Shown here: in pieces, positions 48,979 through 58,196 of the stretch
Position numbering within the stretch: position 1 is the first letter of the stretch
Layout of the letters: each line of letters opens with the position of its first letter
Origin: Clostridia bacterium
GTDB lineage: Bacteria > Bacillota > Clostridia > Christensenellales > Aristaeellaceae
Assembly (NCBI GenBank): GCA_017448975.1
Contig: JAFSKN010000029.1
Coordinates: forward strand, 20,555 to 84,554
Length of the DNA: 64,000 nucleotides
Reading direction: 5' to 3'
Position numbers and translations under genes: made by a program
Notes under the pieces: model-generated
What the model was told of the DNA's origin: nothing
What the model saw: only the letters and a program-made list of their open reading frames with translations
Databases searched by the model: none

Positions 48979-49989
48979 ATGGTTCCTGATTTCATGTTTG
49001 TATGGCTGATCATCATTGTGGTGGCCATCGTAGTCGCCGCCGTGTTCTTCCGCTATGTGCCCTTAGGGCTGTGGATCAACGCCCGGGCGTCCGGCGCGCC
49101 GGTGAAGATCGTTTCCCTGATCGGTATGCGGTTCCGCCGCATTTCTCCCCAGAAGATCGTGAACGCCTACATCAAAGCCCGGAAAGCGGGCCTGGACGTG
49201 ACCACGGACATGCTGGAAACCCACTTCCTGGCAGGCGGTAACGTCGAGCGCGTCATCAACGCCCTGATTTCCGCCAAGCAGGCCAGCATCAACCTGAGCT
49301 TTACCACCGCCTGCGCCATCGACCTGGCGGGCCGCGACGTGCTCCAGGCCGTGCAGATGAGCGTTCTGCCCAAGGTGATTGAAACGCCCCCTGTGGCCGC
49401 TATCGCCCAGGACGGCATCGAGCTCCGCGCCAAGGCCCGCGTTACCGTGCGCACCAACATCGAGCGCCTGGTGGGCGGCGCCGGCGAGGAAACCATCATC
49501 GCCCGCGTCGGCGAGGGCATCGTGACCACCATCGGTTCCTCCACCACCCACAAGGCCGTTCTGGAAAACCCCGATTCCATTTCCCAGACCGTGCTGGAAA
49601 AGGGCCTGGACAAGGGCACCGCTTACGAAATCCTCTCTATCGATATCGCCGACATCGACGTGGGCCGCAACATCGGCGCCCAGCTGCAGATGGATCAGGC
49701 CGAGGCCGACCGGCGCATCGCCCAGGCCAAGGCCGAGGAACGCCGCGCTATGGCCGTGGCCCACGAACAGGAAATGAAGGCCGCCGTGCAGGAGATGCGC
49801 GCGAAGGTTGTGGAAGCCGAAGCCAAGGTGCCTCTGGCCATGGCCGAAGCGCTCCGCGAAGGCAAGTTAGGCGTGATGGACTACTACCAGATGCAGAACA
49901 CCATCGCCGATACCGAAATGCGCACCGGCATCGCCAAGGCCGCCGCGCCCAATACAGACGCCCCCAAGCCTCTGGACGGAAAGAAGTAA
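48979..49989 (+). CDS. floA: Flotillin-like protein FloA
   Basis: The 336-aa scaffold of functional membrane microdomains has an N-terminal hydrophobic hairpin ([27 protein letters not shown]), the SPFH core ([20 protein letters not shown] ... [19 protein letters not shown]) and an Ala/Glu-rich coiled coil ([20 protein letters not shown]) at normal FloA length. AAGGAGGCTTGAAAA precedes the ATG, and it forms an operon with nfeD. Codon bias is strong. A terminator hairpin and a repeat cassette follow. Confidence 0.95.
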   Translation: MVPDFMFVWLIIIVVAIVVAAVFFRYVPLGLWINARASGAPVKIVSLIGMRFRRISPQKIVNAYIKARKAGLDVTTDMLETHFLAGGNVERVINALISAKQASINLSFTTACAIDLAGRDVLQAVQMSVLPKVIETPPVAAIAQDGIELRAKARVTVRTNIERLVGGAGEETIIARVGEGIVTTIGSSTTHKAVLENPDSISQTVLEKGLDKGTAYEILSIDIADIDVGRNIGAQLQMDQAEADRRIAQAKAEERRAMAVAHEQEMKAAVQEMRAKVVEAEAKVPLAMAEALREGKLGVMDYYQMQNTIADTEMRTGIAKAAAPNTDAPKPLDGKK

Positions 49990-49992
49990 AAT

Positions 49993-50215
49993 CTTTAGAG
50001 TTGAGAGGGCCGAAACGCCTGGAAAACCTGCCCTTGGGCTGGTTTTCAGTGAAGGCCGGGCCGGAAGGCCCCGTGCAAAGAGTTGAGAGTTGAGATATAG
50101 ATAGTGCATACATTCCATTCACTGGATTTACAGGGTAAAAGCGAAAAACAAAATGAATCTCAACTCTCAACTCTCCGCTCTCAACTCTCTCCGTTCAGCT
50201 CTCAACTCTGACCAG
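49993..50215. repeat. 9-mer stem-loop cassette e
   Basis: Left units TTTAGAGTTGAGAG and AAGAGTTGAGAGTTGAGAT (about 50078-50096); right arm about 50157-50215 with repeats of CTCAACTCTC. The cassette ends 4 bp before the ribosome site AGAAAGGAGG of the next gene, so pairing could affect its translation. The floA terminator is enclosed in the left part. Confidence 0.75.
50023..50046 (+). terminator. Terminator of floA
   Basis: AAAACC-T-GCCC-TT-GGGC-T-GGTTTT is a nearly perfect 24-bp hairpin, 34 bp after the floA stop, ending in TTTT. Confidence 0.7.
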
Positions 50216-50230
50216 AAAGGAGGCCGCGCC

Positions 50231-50782
50231 ATGCCCTTTGCATGGGTCATCATCGTGATTCTGTGGTGGGCCGTTTCCGCCATCAGCAAAGCCAGGAAAA
50301 ACCAGGCGACAAAAGCCAAGCTGCAGGAAGATCAGGAGAAAGCCCGGCAGAAGACCGCGGAGCAGTACGCCCGACAGCAGGCGCAGCTTAAGGCCGCGCC
50401 CCAGCCCGCCGCCTCGTCCGTGAGCCACCGGGATGATTGGGACGACGAGGAAGAAAACTGGGATCAGCGGGACGGCCAGCGAATGCGTTCCTCCTTCGCG
50501 TCCCAGTCCAACCAGCCCGCCCCGGCAAAACGCCACGAAACCAAGCCGCTGGAAGCCCATATGCATACCCCTGTCATGGGCATAGAGGGCAAGGGCACCG
50601 AAGGCGAGGACTGCTGCCACGAATACATGCTGGACCGGCGCCCGGAGGATAAGCCCGCCGATTTCCTGCCGCTTCAGGAGGAAACGGAAGCCCTCCGCGC
50701 CAAAGCCCTTTTGCAGGGCGTGATTTTCAGCGAGATCCTGGGCCGCCGGCCCGTAAAACGCTGCGGAAGAAAATCCGCCTGA
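50231..50782 (+). CDS. Membrane-anchored low-complexity protein of unknown function
   Basis: The 183-aa protein has one N-terminal transmembrane helix (FAWVIIVILWWAVSAIS) and a long cytoplasmic charged tail: coiled coil (QEDQEKARQKTAEQYARQQA), acidic patch (DDWDDEEENWDQRDGQ) and a C-terminal helix (LRAKALLQGVIFSEILGRRP). The ending, ALLQGVIFSEILGRRP, resembles the C-terminal tail seen in several small clostridial membrane proteins. AGAAAGGAGGCCGCGCC precedes the ATG. It may belong with the floA region functionally, but a terminator separates them. Confidence 0.7.
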   Translation: MPFAWVIIVILWWAVSAISKARKNQATKAKLQEDQEKARQKTAEQYARQQAQLKAAPQPAASSVSHRDDWDDEEENWDQRDGQRMRSSFASQSNQPAPAKRHETKPLEAHMHTPVMGIEGKGTEGEDCCHEYMLDRRPEDKPADFLPLQEETEALRAKALLQGVIFSEILGRRPVKRCGRKSA

Positions 50783-50804
50783 TTGATCCGTACATCAAAG
50801 CTTT

Positions 50805-50833
50805 TCCCCGCGCCGCGCGCGGGGATTTTCTTT
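50805..50833 (+). terminator. Terminator of the membrane-anchored protein gene
   Basis: TCCCCGCGC-CGC-GCGCGGGGA is followed by TTTTCTTTT, 23 bp after the stop. Confidence 0.9.
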
Positions 50834-50842
50834 TGCGGGCGC

Positions 50843-50871
50843 TTGTTTTCCCGTAACTGCTGTCGTATAAT
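50843..50871 (+). promoter_or_regulatory. Promoter of the LytTR response regulator
   Basis: TTGTTT (50843-50848) and TATAAT (50866-50871) are 17 bp apart, about 60 bp before the ATG. Confidence 0.7.
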
Positions 50872-50931
50872 AAACATGGAAGGCGGCGTAAAGGATCTTT
50901 CCATTATCTTACGAAAGGCAATTAAACCATC

Positions 50932-51693
50932 ATGAAGGACAACGATCTGATTTCCGTGCTCATTGCCGACGACGATCCCGGCATGCGGCTGATCCTGCGG
51001 AAAAAAATCCAGGCCACGGACGGTTTTTTTGTGGCGGGAGAAGCCGTCACCGGCGAGGAAGCCATGGCCCTGTACGAAAAGCTGACCCCCCAGGTGGTGT
51101 TTTTGGATGTGGACATGCCCGGCAAAACGGGGGTGGAGTGCGCCCATCTGATCCAGGATCAGAATCCCGCCTGCATCCTGATCTTCGCCACGGGCCACGA
51201 GGAATACATGGGCGAAGCCTTTGAGGTGTACGCATTCGATTACCTGGTGAAGCCCTTCAAGCTGGATCGCCTGGAACAGACCCTGAGCCGCATTTATGAC
51301 CGTCTGCATCGGGTGAACGCCGAGGCCGTGCCATCTCCCCGCCCCGCCGAAAGCAGAAGCACGGGGGGCCGCCTGATGCTGCGGCACAAGGACGGCGTTT
51401 CCTTCATTGATCTGGAAGATATTCTGCTGGTGCAGCGGGAGGACCGTGCCACCGTGATCTATACCGAAAACGGGGGGCGCTATGTCCTCAGCGAAACCCT
51501 GTCCGAAACCGAAGCCCGTTTGGACCCGGAAATCTTCTTCCGCTGCCACAAGGGCTATATCATCAACCTGCGCCGCATCAAAAATATCACCCCCTACGGC
51601 CGGTGGACCTATGTGGTGCAATTGGAGGGCACCGAGCACGACGCCCTCATCACCCACGAAAAATACGAGGAACTGGAAAAGAAGTTCGGATAA
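50932..51693 (+). CDS. LytTR-family response regulator
   Basis: The 253-aa protein has a receiver domain (VLIADDDPGMRLILRKKIQA; phospho-acceptor Asp in VVFLDVDMPG at about 59; YLVKPFKLDRL at about 104) and a C-terminal LytTR DNA-binding domain (LMLRHKDGVSFIDLEDILLV ... FFRCHKGYIINLRRIKNITP). No histidine kinase gene is beside it, so it is an orphan in this window; its sensor must lie elsewhere. The pseudouridine synthase gene follows 44 bp after the stop and may be co-transcribed. LytTR regulators often control surface or competence functions. Confidence 0.93.
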   Translation: MKDNDLISVLIADDDPGMRLILRKKIQATDGFFVAGEAVTGEEAMALYEKLTPQVVFLDVDMPGKTGVECAHLIQDQNPACILIFATGHEEYMGEAFEVYAFDYLVKPFKLDRLEQTLSRIYDRLHRVNAEAVPSPRPAESRSTGGRLMLRHKDGVSFIDLEDILLVQREDRATVIYTENGGRYVLSETLSETEARLDPEIFFRCHKGYIINLRRIKNITPYGRWTYVVQLEGTEHDALITHEKYEELEKKFG

Positions 51694-51737
51694 AGAACAC
51701 AGACAACCGGCCCGGCCGGGACAATTCGGAGGAACAC

Positions 51738-52445
51738 ATGCGCCTGCAAAAATATATGGCGGCGTGCGGCGTAGCCAGCCGCCGGAAAGCGGAAGAAATG
51801 ATCGCCGAAGGCCGCGTGACGGTGAACGGCGCAAAAATCACGGAAATGGGCACCCAGGTGGAGGAAGGCGACGAGGTGCGCCTGGATGGGCAGGTGATCC
51901 GCCCCGAAGCGGAAAAGCGGTACGTGATGTACCATAAGCCCGCCGGGGAAGTGACCACCGTGTCCGACCCCGAGGGCCGCCGGTGCGTGCTGGATCATTT
52001 CCGGGATTATCCCGTGCGCCTGTACCCCGTGGGCCGTCTGGACTACGACAGCGAAGGCCTGCTGCTGCTCACCAACGACGGGACCCTGACGGAACGCATG
52101 CTGCATCCCTCCCATCAGGTGGATAAAACCTATCTGGCCCGGGTGTCGGGCAGCGTCACCATGGACGAGGTACGGCAGCTTCGCGCCGGCGTGATGCTGG
52201 ACGATCATAAAACCGCCCCGGCCAAGGTGCGGGTGATCAAGCTGGAAGCCGAGGCCACCGTGGTGCTGGTGACCATTCACGAGGGAAGAAACCGCCAGGT
52301 GCGCCGCATGTTCGAGGAAACGGGCCATCAGGTGATGCAGCTTCGCCGGGTTCGTTTCGGCCCCCTGAATCTGGGCGATTTGCCCCGGGGCAAGTGGCGG
52401 GAGCTGACGGCGGAGGAAGTGCGCAGCCTGGCGGCGTATTATTAA
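51738..52445 (+). CDS. rluB: rRNA pseudouridine synthase, RsuA/RluB family
   Basis: The 235-aa protein has an N-terminal S4 RNA-binding domain (MRLQKYMAACGVASRRKAEE) and the catalytic domain with YPVGRLDYDSEGLLLLTNDG, where the Asp of GRLDYDS is the active residue; EGRNRQVRRMFEETGHQVMQ is the family's last motif. It isomerises a uridine of 23S (RluB) or 16S (RsuA) rRNA; the exact position cannot be read from sequence. TTCGGAGGAACAC precedes the ATG, which fixes the start; the longer open frame from 51603 is not real. A repeat cassette starts at the stop codon. Confidence 0.92.
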   Translation: MRLQKYMAACGVASRRKAEEMIAEGRVTVNGAKITEMGTQVEEGDEVRLDGQVIRPEAEKRYVMYHKPAGEVTTVSDPEGRRCVLDHFRDYPVRLYPVGRLDYDSEGLLLLTNDGTLTERMLHPSHQVDKTYLARVSGSVTMDEVRQLRAGVMLDDHKTAPAKVRVIKLEAEATVVLVTIHEGRNRQVRRMFEETGHQVMQLRRVRFGPLNLGDLPRGKWRELTAEEVRSLAAYY

Positions 52446-52552
52446 AGTGAAAAGTGAAGATTTGAACAGACTTCGCTATGCGTGGCAGGCAAACGGTTTT
52501 CAACGATATAGCTTTCCACTTTCCACTTTCCACTTTTCACTTTCCACTTTAT
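52443..52552. repeat. 9-mer stem-loop cassette f (AAAGTG variant)
   Basis: Left arm AAAGTGAAAAGTGAAGAT at the rluB stop, right arm of CTTTCCACTTT units (about 52510-52552). Same design as the GAGTTGAGA cassettes but with the unit AAGTGGAA. It lies before the polysaccharide locus. Confidence 0.75.
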
Positions 52553-52592
52553 TGCGAAAGACAAAAACACAAATGAAGTAGGGTGTCATTTG

Positions 52593-53816
52593 ATGCGTGT
52601 GCTGATGGCAAACAAGTTCCACTACATGGTAGGCGGCAGCGAAACCTGTTATTTTTCCATGAAGCGGCTGCTTGAAACCCGCGGCCATACGGTGATCGAT
52701 TTTTCCATGGCGGACGAAAAAAACGTTCCTTCTCCATCCAGCGATTATTTTGTGGGCAATGTGAATTATAACGGCAAAAACAGCTTAGGCCGCCAGCTGC
52801 TCCTTGCCCGGAATTTTGTATATTCCCCGGAAGCGAAAAAGAAATTTGAGCGCTTAGTTCACGATACGAAGCCCGACCTGGTGCACCTGCACATGTTCCA
52901 CCACCAGCTTTCCCCTTCCATCTTAGACGTGATCAAAAAATACCGCATCCCAGCGGTTTATACGGCCCATGATTTGCAGCTTCTGTGCCCGAATTATAAA
53001 ATGGCGCGCCACGGAACGCTGTGTGAAGCCTGCCTGAACGGTCAGGTTTTTTCTTGCGTGCGGAATCGGTGTGTGATGGATTCTTTCACGAAAAGCGCTC
53101 TGGCCGCGCTGGAAAACAAGCTGCACCGGAGCCGGGGGATTTACGGCGTGTTGCGGTGCCTGATCCTGCCCAGCGAGTTTTACCGTCAACTCTTCCTGAA
53201 AGCCGGTTACGCCCCCGAACGGCTGGTTCATATCCCCAATTTCCTGAACCTGCCGCCCTTGGAGGAAGCCGCGCGGGAGACGAAGGAACCCTATATCCTG
53301 TTCGTGGGGCGGCTTTGTGAGGAAAAGGGCCTGCGCACGCTGCTGCGGGCGGCGGAGGGCGCGGACGTTTCCCTGCATCTCGCCGGAACGGGCAGGATGG
53401 AGGAGGAAATCAAAGCCGCCCTGCGCAAGCCCGGATTCAGCCGGGTCAAGCTGCTGGGCTTTCTGGAAAGCGAAGCGCTGACGGCGGAAATGCGCGGGGC
53501 CAGCGCCCTGGTTCTGCCCTCCGAATGGTACGAAAACGGGCCCTATGCCGCCATCGAAGCCCTGCGGTGGGGCCTGCCGCTGATCGGGTCCCGCGTCGGC
53601 GGACTGCCCGAGCTGATTCAGGAGAACGGCATGCTGGTGTCCCCCGGCGACGCGGAGGGATTTCGGGCCGCCATGCGGGCGGTGCTGGCGCTGCCCGACG
53701 CGGAATGGAAGCGCATGTCCGGCATTTCCCTGCGCCTGTACCGGGAAAACCACACGGCGGAACGCTTCGCGGAAAAATTAGGCCAAGTGTATAGCCGCCT
53801 GGGCTTCACTTTGTAG
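52593..53816 (+). CDS. Glycosyltransferase family 4 protein
   Basis: The 407-aa GT-B fold transferase adds a sugar during surface polysaccharide assembly. The N-terminal domain has VGGSETCYFSMKRLLETRGH and PDLVHLHMFHHQLSPSILDV; a cysteine cluster (CPNYKMARHGTLCEACLNGQ ... CVRNRC) is common in this subgroup. The C-terminal domain has YILFVGRLCEEKGLRTLLRA and the donor-binding E-x7-E region LPSEWYENGPYAAIEALRWG. The ATG at 52593 follows GTAGGGTG. It opens the rightward polysaccharide operon; the next gene starts 11 bp after its stop. Confidence 0.92.
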   Translation: MRVLMANKFHYMVGGSETCYFSMKRLLETRGHTVIDFSMADEKNVPSPSSDYFVGNVNYNGKNSLGRQLLLARNFVYSPEAKKKFERLVHDTKPDLVHLHMFHHQLSPSILDVIKKYRIPAVYTAHDLQLLCPNYKMARHGTLCEACLNGQVFSCVRNRCVMDSFTKSALAALENKLHRSRGIYGVLRCLILPSEFYRQLFLKAGYAPERLVHIPNFLNLPPLEEAARETKEPYILFVGRLCEEKGLRTLLRAAEGADVSLHLAGTGRMEEEIKAALRKPGFSRVKLLGFLESEALTAEMRGASALVLPSEWYENGPYAAIEALRWGLPLIGSRVGGLPELIQENGMLVSPGDAEGFRAAMRAVLALPDAEWKRMSGISLRLYRENHTAERFAEKLGQVYSRLGFTL

Positions 53817-53827
53817 GGTGCCGCGCC

Positions 53828-54976
53828 ATGAACGAACGAAAAGCGCGGGTGATCGCCCTGTATCTGCCCCAGTTTCATCCTACGGAGGCCAACGACAAGT
53901 TCTGGGGCGCGGGGTTTACGGAGTGGGACAATGTAAGGCAGGCCCGGCCCCTGTTCCGGGGCCATCATCAGCCCTGCCTGCCCGGCGATTTGGGCTTTTA
54001 CGACCTGCGGGATCCCGCAATCCGGGCGGCCCAGGCGGAACTGGCCCGGCAAGCGGGCATTGAGGGCTTCTGTTACTGGCATTACTGGTTCGGCGGCGGA
54101 AAGGAAGCCCTGACCCTGCCCCTGGACGAAGCGGTTCGTTTGGGAGAACCGGATTTCCCCTTCTGCGTGGGCTGGGCCAATCATGATTGGACCACCGGCT
54201 CCTGGCGGCAAGGCAAAGGCCGGGAAAAGCCGGAAATGATTTTTCAGCAGACCTACCCCGGCGAGGAAGACGAAATCCGGCATTTTTACCGGCTGCTGCC
54301 CTGTTTCCGGGACAAGCGGTACATCCGGACGGAAGGAAAATTGCTGTTCCTGGTGTTTGACCCCTTGGCCCTGCCCCGGCCCAAAGCATGGACCGACCGG
54401 TGGAACGGGCTGGCCCGGCAGGAGGGCCTGGGCAGCTTTCATTTCGTGGGACTGTGCCCCTCCCTGCCGGAGCTGCGCATAAAAAATCTGTTCCGGACCG
54501 ATTCTCTCGTTGGAGCGGATTTTGACCGGGTACGCGCCATGGGCTTTGATGCCATCATGTCCACCAACTACAAATACGCCGAAATAAAAACAGGCGGCGC
54601 GCCGCACAAAATGCTTTATGGGGCCGCGCGGCGGGTAAAGCCGGGTTTGCTGCTGGAAAAATACCGTTACGGCGGCATTGTGCGCCGTTTCTATACGCCC
54701 GCCGACCGGCGGGAAGACGTGTATCCCCAATTGCTGGCGGGATGGGACCGTTCGCCCCGGGCGGGACGGCAGGCCATCGTGTACGCGGAGAGAACTCCCG
54801 AAGATTTTGAAAGGTTGGCCCGGCTGTGCCTGACGTGCGTTGCGCACAAGCCCCCGGAAAAACGCGTCGTGTTCCTCAATTCCTGGAACGAGTGGGGCGA
54901 AGGAGCGTATATGGAGCCGGACCGGCAATTCGGCACGGGATTTTTGGATGCTTTGAAACGGGTATTGATGGAATAA
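53828..54976 (+). CDS. WbsX-like glycan-biosynthesis protein 1
   Basis: The 382-aa protein of the WbsX family (annotated as glycosyltransferase/GH99-like) has VIALYLPQFHPTEANDKFWG and AGFTEWDNVRQARPLF at the N-terminus, GFCYWHYWFGGGKEAL, FCVGWANHDWT, and FLNSWNEWGEGAYMEPDRQF at the end. These Trp/Asn/Glu-rich motifs form a TIM-barrel-like active site. Such proteins occur in O-antigen and capsule loci; the reaction is not firmly known. The second copy at 55159 is a diverged paralog with the same motifs. Confidence 0.87.
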   Translation: MNERKARVIALYLPQFHPTEANDKFWGAGFTEWDNVRQARPLFRGHHQPCLPGDLGFYDLRDPAIRAAQAELARQAGIEGFCYWHYWFGGGKEALTLPLDEAVRLGEPDFPFCVGWANHDWTTGSWRQGKGREKPEMIFQQTYPGEEDEIRHFYRLLPCFRDKRYIRTEGKLLFLVFDPLALPRPKAWTDRWNGLARQEGLGSFHFVGLCPSLPELRIKNLFRTDSLVGADFDRVRAMGFDAIMSTNYKYAEIKTGGAPHKMLYGAARRVKPGLLLEKYRYGGIVRRFYTPADRREDVYPQLLAGWDRSPRAGRQAIVYAERTPEDFERLARLCLTCVAHKPPEKRVVFLNSWNEWGEGAYMEPDRQFGTGFLDALKRVLME

Positions 54977-54978
54977 GT

Positions 54979-55092
54979 GTGGCGTGTGGCGTTTTCGTTT
55001 GTCTGTGTATTATGCTGAATCAGCAAGCGATAATCTGATAGAGCAGAACGTTATATAACTCCACTCTCCACACTCCAAACTCCACACTGCGC
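54979..55092. repeat. 9-mer stem-loop cassette g (GTGTGG variant)
   Basis: Left arm GTGTGGCGTGTGGCG, right arm CTCCACTCTCCACACTCCAA and ACTCCACACT. It lies between the two WbsX genes within the operon. Pairing is weaker than in the other cassettes. Confidence 0.55.
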
Positions 55093-55158
55093 CTTCATCC
55101 AAGAAGGGCAGAGCGTTACACTTCCGGTCGATCCGGTTCAGAAGAGGGGGGATGCGGC

Positions 55159-56262
55159 GTGGCGGAAATCAGCGGGGGAACAGGCGTGAAGGCCATCGCC
55201 TTTTACCTGCCCCAATTCCATCCCATCCCGGAAAACGACCGGGCCTGGGGCGCGGGCTTCACCGAATGGGACAACGTGCGGAAAGCCCGGCCCCTATTTG
55301 AGGGCCACGATCAGCCGCGAATCCCGGAGAAAAGAAACTATTATTCCTTGCTTGACCCCGCCGTGCGGCGCTGGCAATCGGAATTGGCGCTGGAAAACGG
55401 CATCTTCGGCTTCTGCTATTATCATTATTGGTTCGCCAGGGGAAAGCGCCTGCTGGAAAAGCCCGCCGAAAGCATGCTTGCCGACCCGGAAGCCCACATC
55501 CCCTTCTGCTTTTCCTGGGCCAACGAAAACTGGTCCCGCCGGTGGGACGGCGGGAAAAACGAAGTGATCCTGCGGCAGGATTACGGCGGACGGTCGGAAT
55601 GGCAGGCGCACTGGGAATACCTGCTGCCCTTTTTCCGAGACAGCCGCTATATTACTTTGGACGGGAAGCCCCTTTTCCTGATTTACAAGCCGGAGGAAAT
55701 TCCCCGCCTCAAGGACATGCTGGATTGCTGGCAGCAGGCGGCGAAGGAAGCCGGTTTCCCCGGCCTGTGCCTCATGATCCAAAGCCCCTCCTGGTATTTT
55801 TCTCCTTCTTACGACCCCCGGGGCTTTGATTATCAAATTCGTTTCCAGCCCTTTTTCAGCATGGCGTGGCAGGGAAAAAACGCGCCTCTGCCGCAAAAGA
55901 TCAAAAGGCTGCTGACCAATCGAGAGAAAAAGCAAACCCGGCTGGATTACGACGCTCTGTGGGAAACCGCCCTTTCCCTGCCCGCCGATCCCCGCATGAT
56001 CGCCGGGGCCTGCCCGGATTGGGACAACACGCCCCGCACGAAAACGGGTTACATGCTGCTGGGCGCGTCGCCGGAGAAATTCGGGCGGTACATGGAACGG
56101 CTGCGCGAAAAGATTTTGCGGGAGGACGCTTTGCCCCTGGTGTTCCTGAACGCCTGGAACGAATGGGGCGAAGGCGCGTATTTGGAGCCGGACGAACGCC
56201 ATCACGGCGCGTATTTGGCGGCCCTGAAAAACGCTTTGCGAAAGGTGGATGGGAACGGATGA
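55159..56262 (+). CDS. WbsX-like glycan-biosynthesis protein 2
   Basis: The 367-aa paralog of the previous WbsX-like protein has AIAFYLPQFHPIPENDRAWG, AGFTEWDNVRKARPLFEGHD, FCYYHYWFARGKRLLEKPAE, FSWANENWSRRWDGGKNEVI and FLNAWNEWGEGAYLEPDERH. The start is GTG at 55159, with GAGGGGGG 8 bp upstream. It overlaps the next gene by 4 bp (ATGA). Two WbsX proteins suggest two distinct steps or sugars in the same polymer; the assignment to biosynthesis rather than degradation rests on the operon. Confidence 0.87.
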   Translation: MAEISGGTGVKAIAFYLPQFHPIPENDRAWGAGFTEWDNVRKARPLFEGHDQPRIPEKRNYYSLLDPAVRRWQSELALENGIFGFCYYHYWFARGKRLLEKPAESMLADPEAHIPFCFSWANENWSRRWDGGKNEVILRQDYGGRSEWQAHWEYLLPFFRDSRYITLDGKPLFLIYKPEEIPRLKDMLDCWQQAAKEAGFPGLCLMIQSPSWYFSPSYDPRGFDYQIRFQPFFSMAWQGKNAPLPQKIKRLLTNREKKQTRLDYDALWETALSLPADPRMIAGACPDWDNTPRTKTGYMLLGASPEKFGRYMERLREKILREDALPLVFLNAWNEWGEGAYLEPDERHHGAYLAALKNALRKVDGNG

Positions 56263-58196
56263 ACGAACCCCTGATTTCGGTCGTCCTCCCCACCTATAAC
56301 CGGGCAAAGCAGGTGAAACAGGCCGTTTTGAGCGTACTGAACCAGACGGCAGAAGGCCTGGAAGTGATCGTGGTGGACGACGGTTCCACGGACGATACCC
56401 TCTCCTTGCTGGCGGAAATGCCCGATCCCCGGCTGCGCGTGGTTTATCAGGAACACGGCGGAGCCTGCGCGGCACGGAACAAAGGCGTATCTCTTGCGCG
56501 GGGAAAATACGTGGCCTTTCAGGACAGCGACGATCTTTGGAAGCGGGACAAACTGGCCCTTCAACTGCAATGCCTCCGGGAAACGGGCGCGGACGTGGTA
56601 TTCTGCTCGCTTGCGCGGCAAGAGGCGGACGGCGGCGTTTATTTGTTCCCCTCCCGCCAGCAAGAGGGCTTTGTGAAACCGGAAGACTCCCTATTAGGCG
56701 TGGGCACCCAAACGCTGCTGGGCCGCAGGGAAGCGTTTTTGCGCTTTCCCTTTGACCCGGACATGCCGCGCCTGCAGGAATTTGAAATGCTGTGCAGGCT
56801 GCGGCGGCGGTATTCCCTTTATTTTCTGGACCGGCCCCTGGTGGATTACCGCCCCGGCGGCGATTCCATCAGCGAAAGCGCGGAAAAGCTGACAGCAGCC
56901 ATCCGCCTGCTGCGGGAAAAGCACCCGGCGCTGTTTTCCCGCCCCACCGATGAAAAGATCAAAAACGCTGAAAAAACGGCACTTTCGGGACGGCTGCGGC
57001 TGGATGCCCGGACGATGTGCCTTTCGGAGAAGGACGGCTGGCGGGATTGCCTGACCCTGGCGGCGGAATTGGACGACCCCGAGGCCAAATTTCAGTTGAC
57101 GCTTGCAAAAGCGGGGCTGTATTCTCCTTACATCCGTTTGCGTGCGGCGGCAAAGCGGAACAAAGACGGCAATACCCTCCTATGGCGCGCCGCTGCTTTT
57201 CCCCTTCGGACGGCAAGAAAGATCAAACAAACCCTGAACGCGCTGGTTGAAGCAGAACAAATCCGCTGTTTCCGGCGGAAGAAAGACGTATTCGGTGCCC
57301 GGCTGGCTGTGAAATGGGCCTTTGCCGCCGGAGCGGATATTCTGACGGGTTTCCACACCCATTTTTATCACCGGGCCATCCGGCGGTTCCTGGATGGAGC
57401 ATTGGCGAAAGCGGTTCGCGCTCTGCCGGAGCCGAAAACGGAGAAGGGCCCTTTGCCGGTGTGGGCCCTGTGGTGGGACGGGGAAGAAAACGCGCCGCCC
57501 TGCGTGAAAATGGCTCTGAACAGCCAAAAAAAGTATTTTGCCGGGCCGGATTACACTTATCATCTGCTGTCCAAGGAAAACTACGCGGCGTATGTACAGC
57601 TCGCGCCGGCGGTGCTCTCCCGTTTTGAGCAAGGCACAATGAGCCTGACCCATTTATCCGACGTGCTGCGGTGCGAGCTGCTGCGCGCCCACGGCGGACT
57701 GTGGCTGGACGCCACCGTGTACATGACCGGCCCCCTGGACCGGGAAAGCCTTGCGGGAGATTTCTTCACCGTGCGCAAAACCACCTATCCTGAAAACCGG
57801 CGCAGCCTGATCCCGGCGGGCCGATGGGCCTGCTATGTGCTGCGCTGCCGCCCCGGCGGCCCGCTCATGACCTTTCTGACGGCGGGGTATAAAATCTATT
57901 GGCAAAAATACGCCGACGTGCCCGATTATTATCTGCTGGATGCAATGATCGACGCGGCGTACCGGCATATACCAAAGGTCAAACAAATGGTCGACGGCGT
58001 GCCGGTGAACAACGAGCGCATCTTCGATCTGTACAGCATGCGGAACGAAGCGTATGCGCCGGATATCGCGGAGCCGGTCCTGCGGGCCAATTGTTTGCAC
58101 AAGCTGTCCTACAAAGACAAGTATCTGGATTGCCGCCCGGACGGGCGCATGACCGTATGGAAATGGATGCGGGAGGAAGCCCGGCGTGAAGTATGA
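56259..58196 (+). CDS. Two-domain glycosyltransferase: GT2 fused to capsular-synthesis (GT32-like) domain
   Basis: The 645-aa fusion has an N-terminal GT2 domain (about 1-215: PLISVVLPTYNRAKQVKQAV, VIVVDDGSTDDTLSLL, the DSDD metal motif in YVAFQDSDDLWKRDKL). The C-terminal third (about 400-640) matches the capsular polysaccharide synthesis/GT32-like domain: WALWWDGEENAPPCVKMALN, RCELLRAHGGLWLDATVYMT, where DVLRCELL and LWLDATV carry the catalytic Asp residues. A helical linker of about 180 aa joins them. ATG 56259 overlaps the upstream stop, so the long frame from 55866 is spurious. One polypeptide probably adds two successive sugars. Confidence 0.87.
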   Translation: MNEPLISVVLPTYNRAKQVKQAVLSVLNQTAEGLEVIVVDDGSTDDTLSLLAEMPDPRLRVVYQEHGGACAARNKGVSLARGKYVAFQDSDDLWKRDKLALQLQCLRETGADVVFCSLARQEADGGVYLFPSRQQEGFVKPEDSLLGVGTQTLLGRREAFLRFPFDPDMPRLQEFEMLCRLRRRYSLYFLDRPLVDYRPGGDSISESAEKLTAAIRLLREKHPALFSRPTDEKIKNAEKTALSGRLRLDARTMCLSEKDGWRDCLTLAAELDDPEAKFQLTLAKAGLYSPYIRLRAAAKRNKDGNTLLWRAAAFPLRTARKIKQTLNALVEAEQIRCFRRKKDVFGARLAVKWAFAAGADILTGFHTHFYHRAIRRFLDGALAKAVRALPEPKTEKGPLPVWALWWDGEENAPPCVKMALNSQKKYFAGPDYTYHLLSKENYAAYVQLAPAVLSRFEQGTMSLTHLSDVLRCELLRAHGGLWLDATVYMTGPLDRESLAGDFFTVRKTTYPENRRSLIPAGRWACYVLRCRPGGPLMTFLTAGYKIYWQKYADVPDYYLLDAMIDAAYRHIPKVKQMVDGVPVNNERIFDLYSMRNEAYAPDIAEPVLRANCLHKLSYKDKYLDCRPDGRMTVWKWMREEARREV

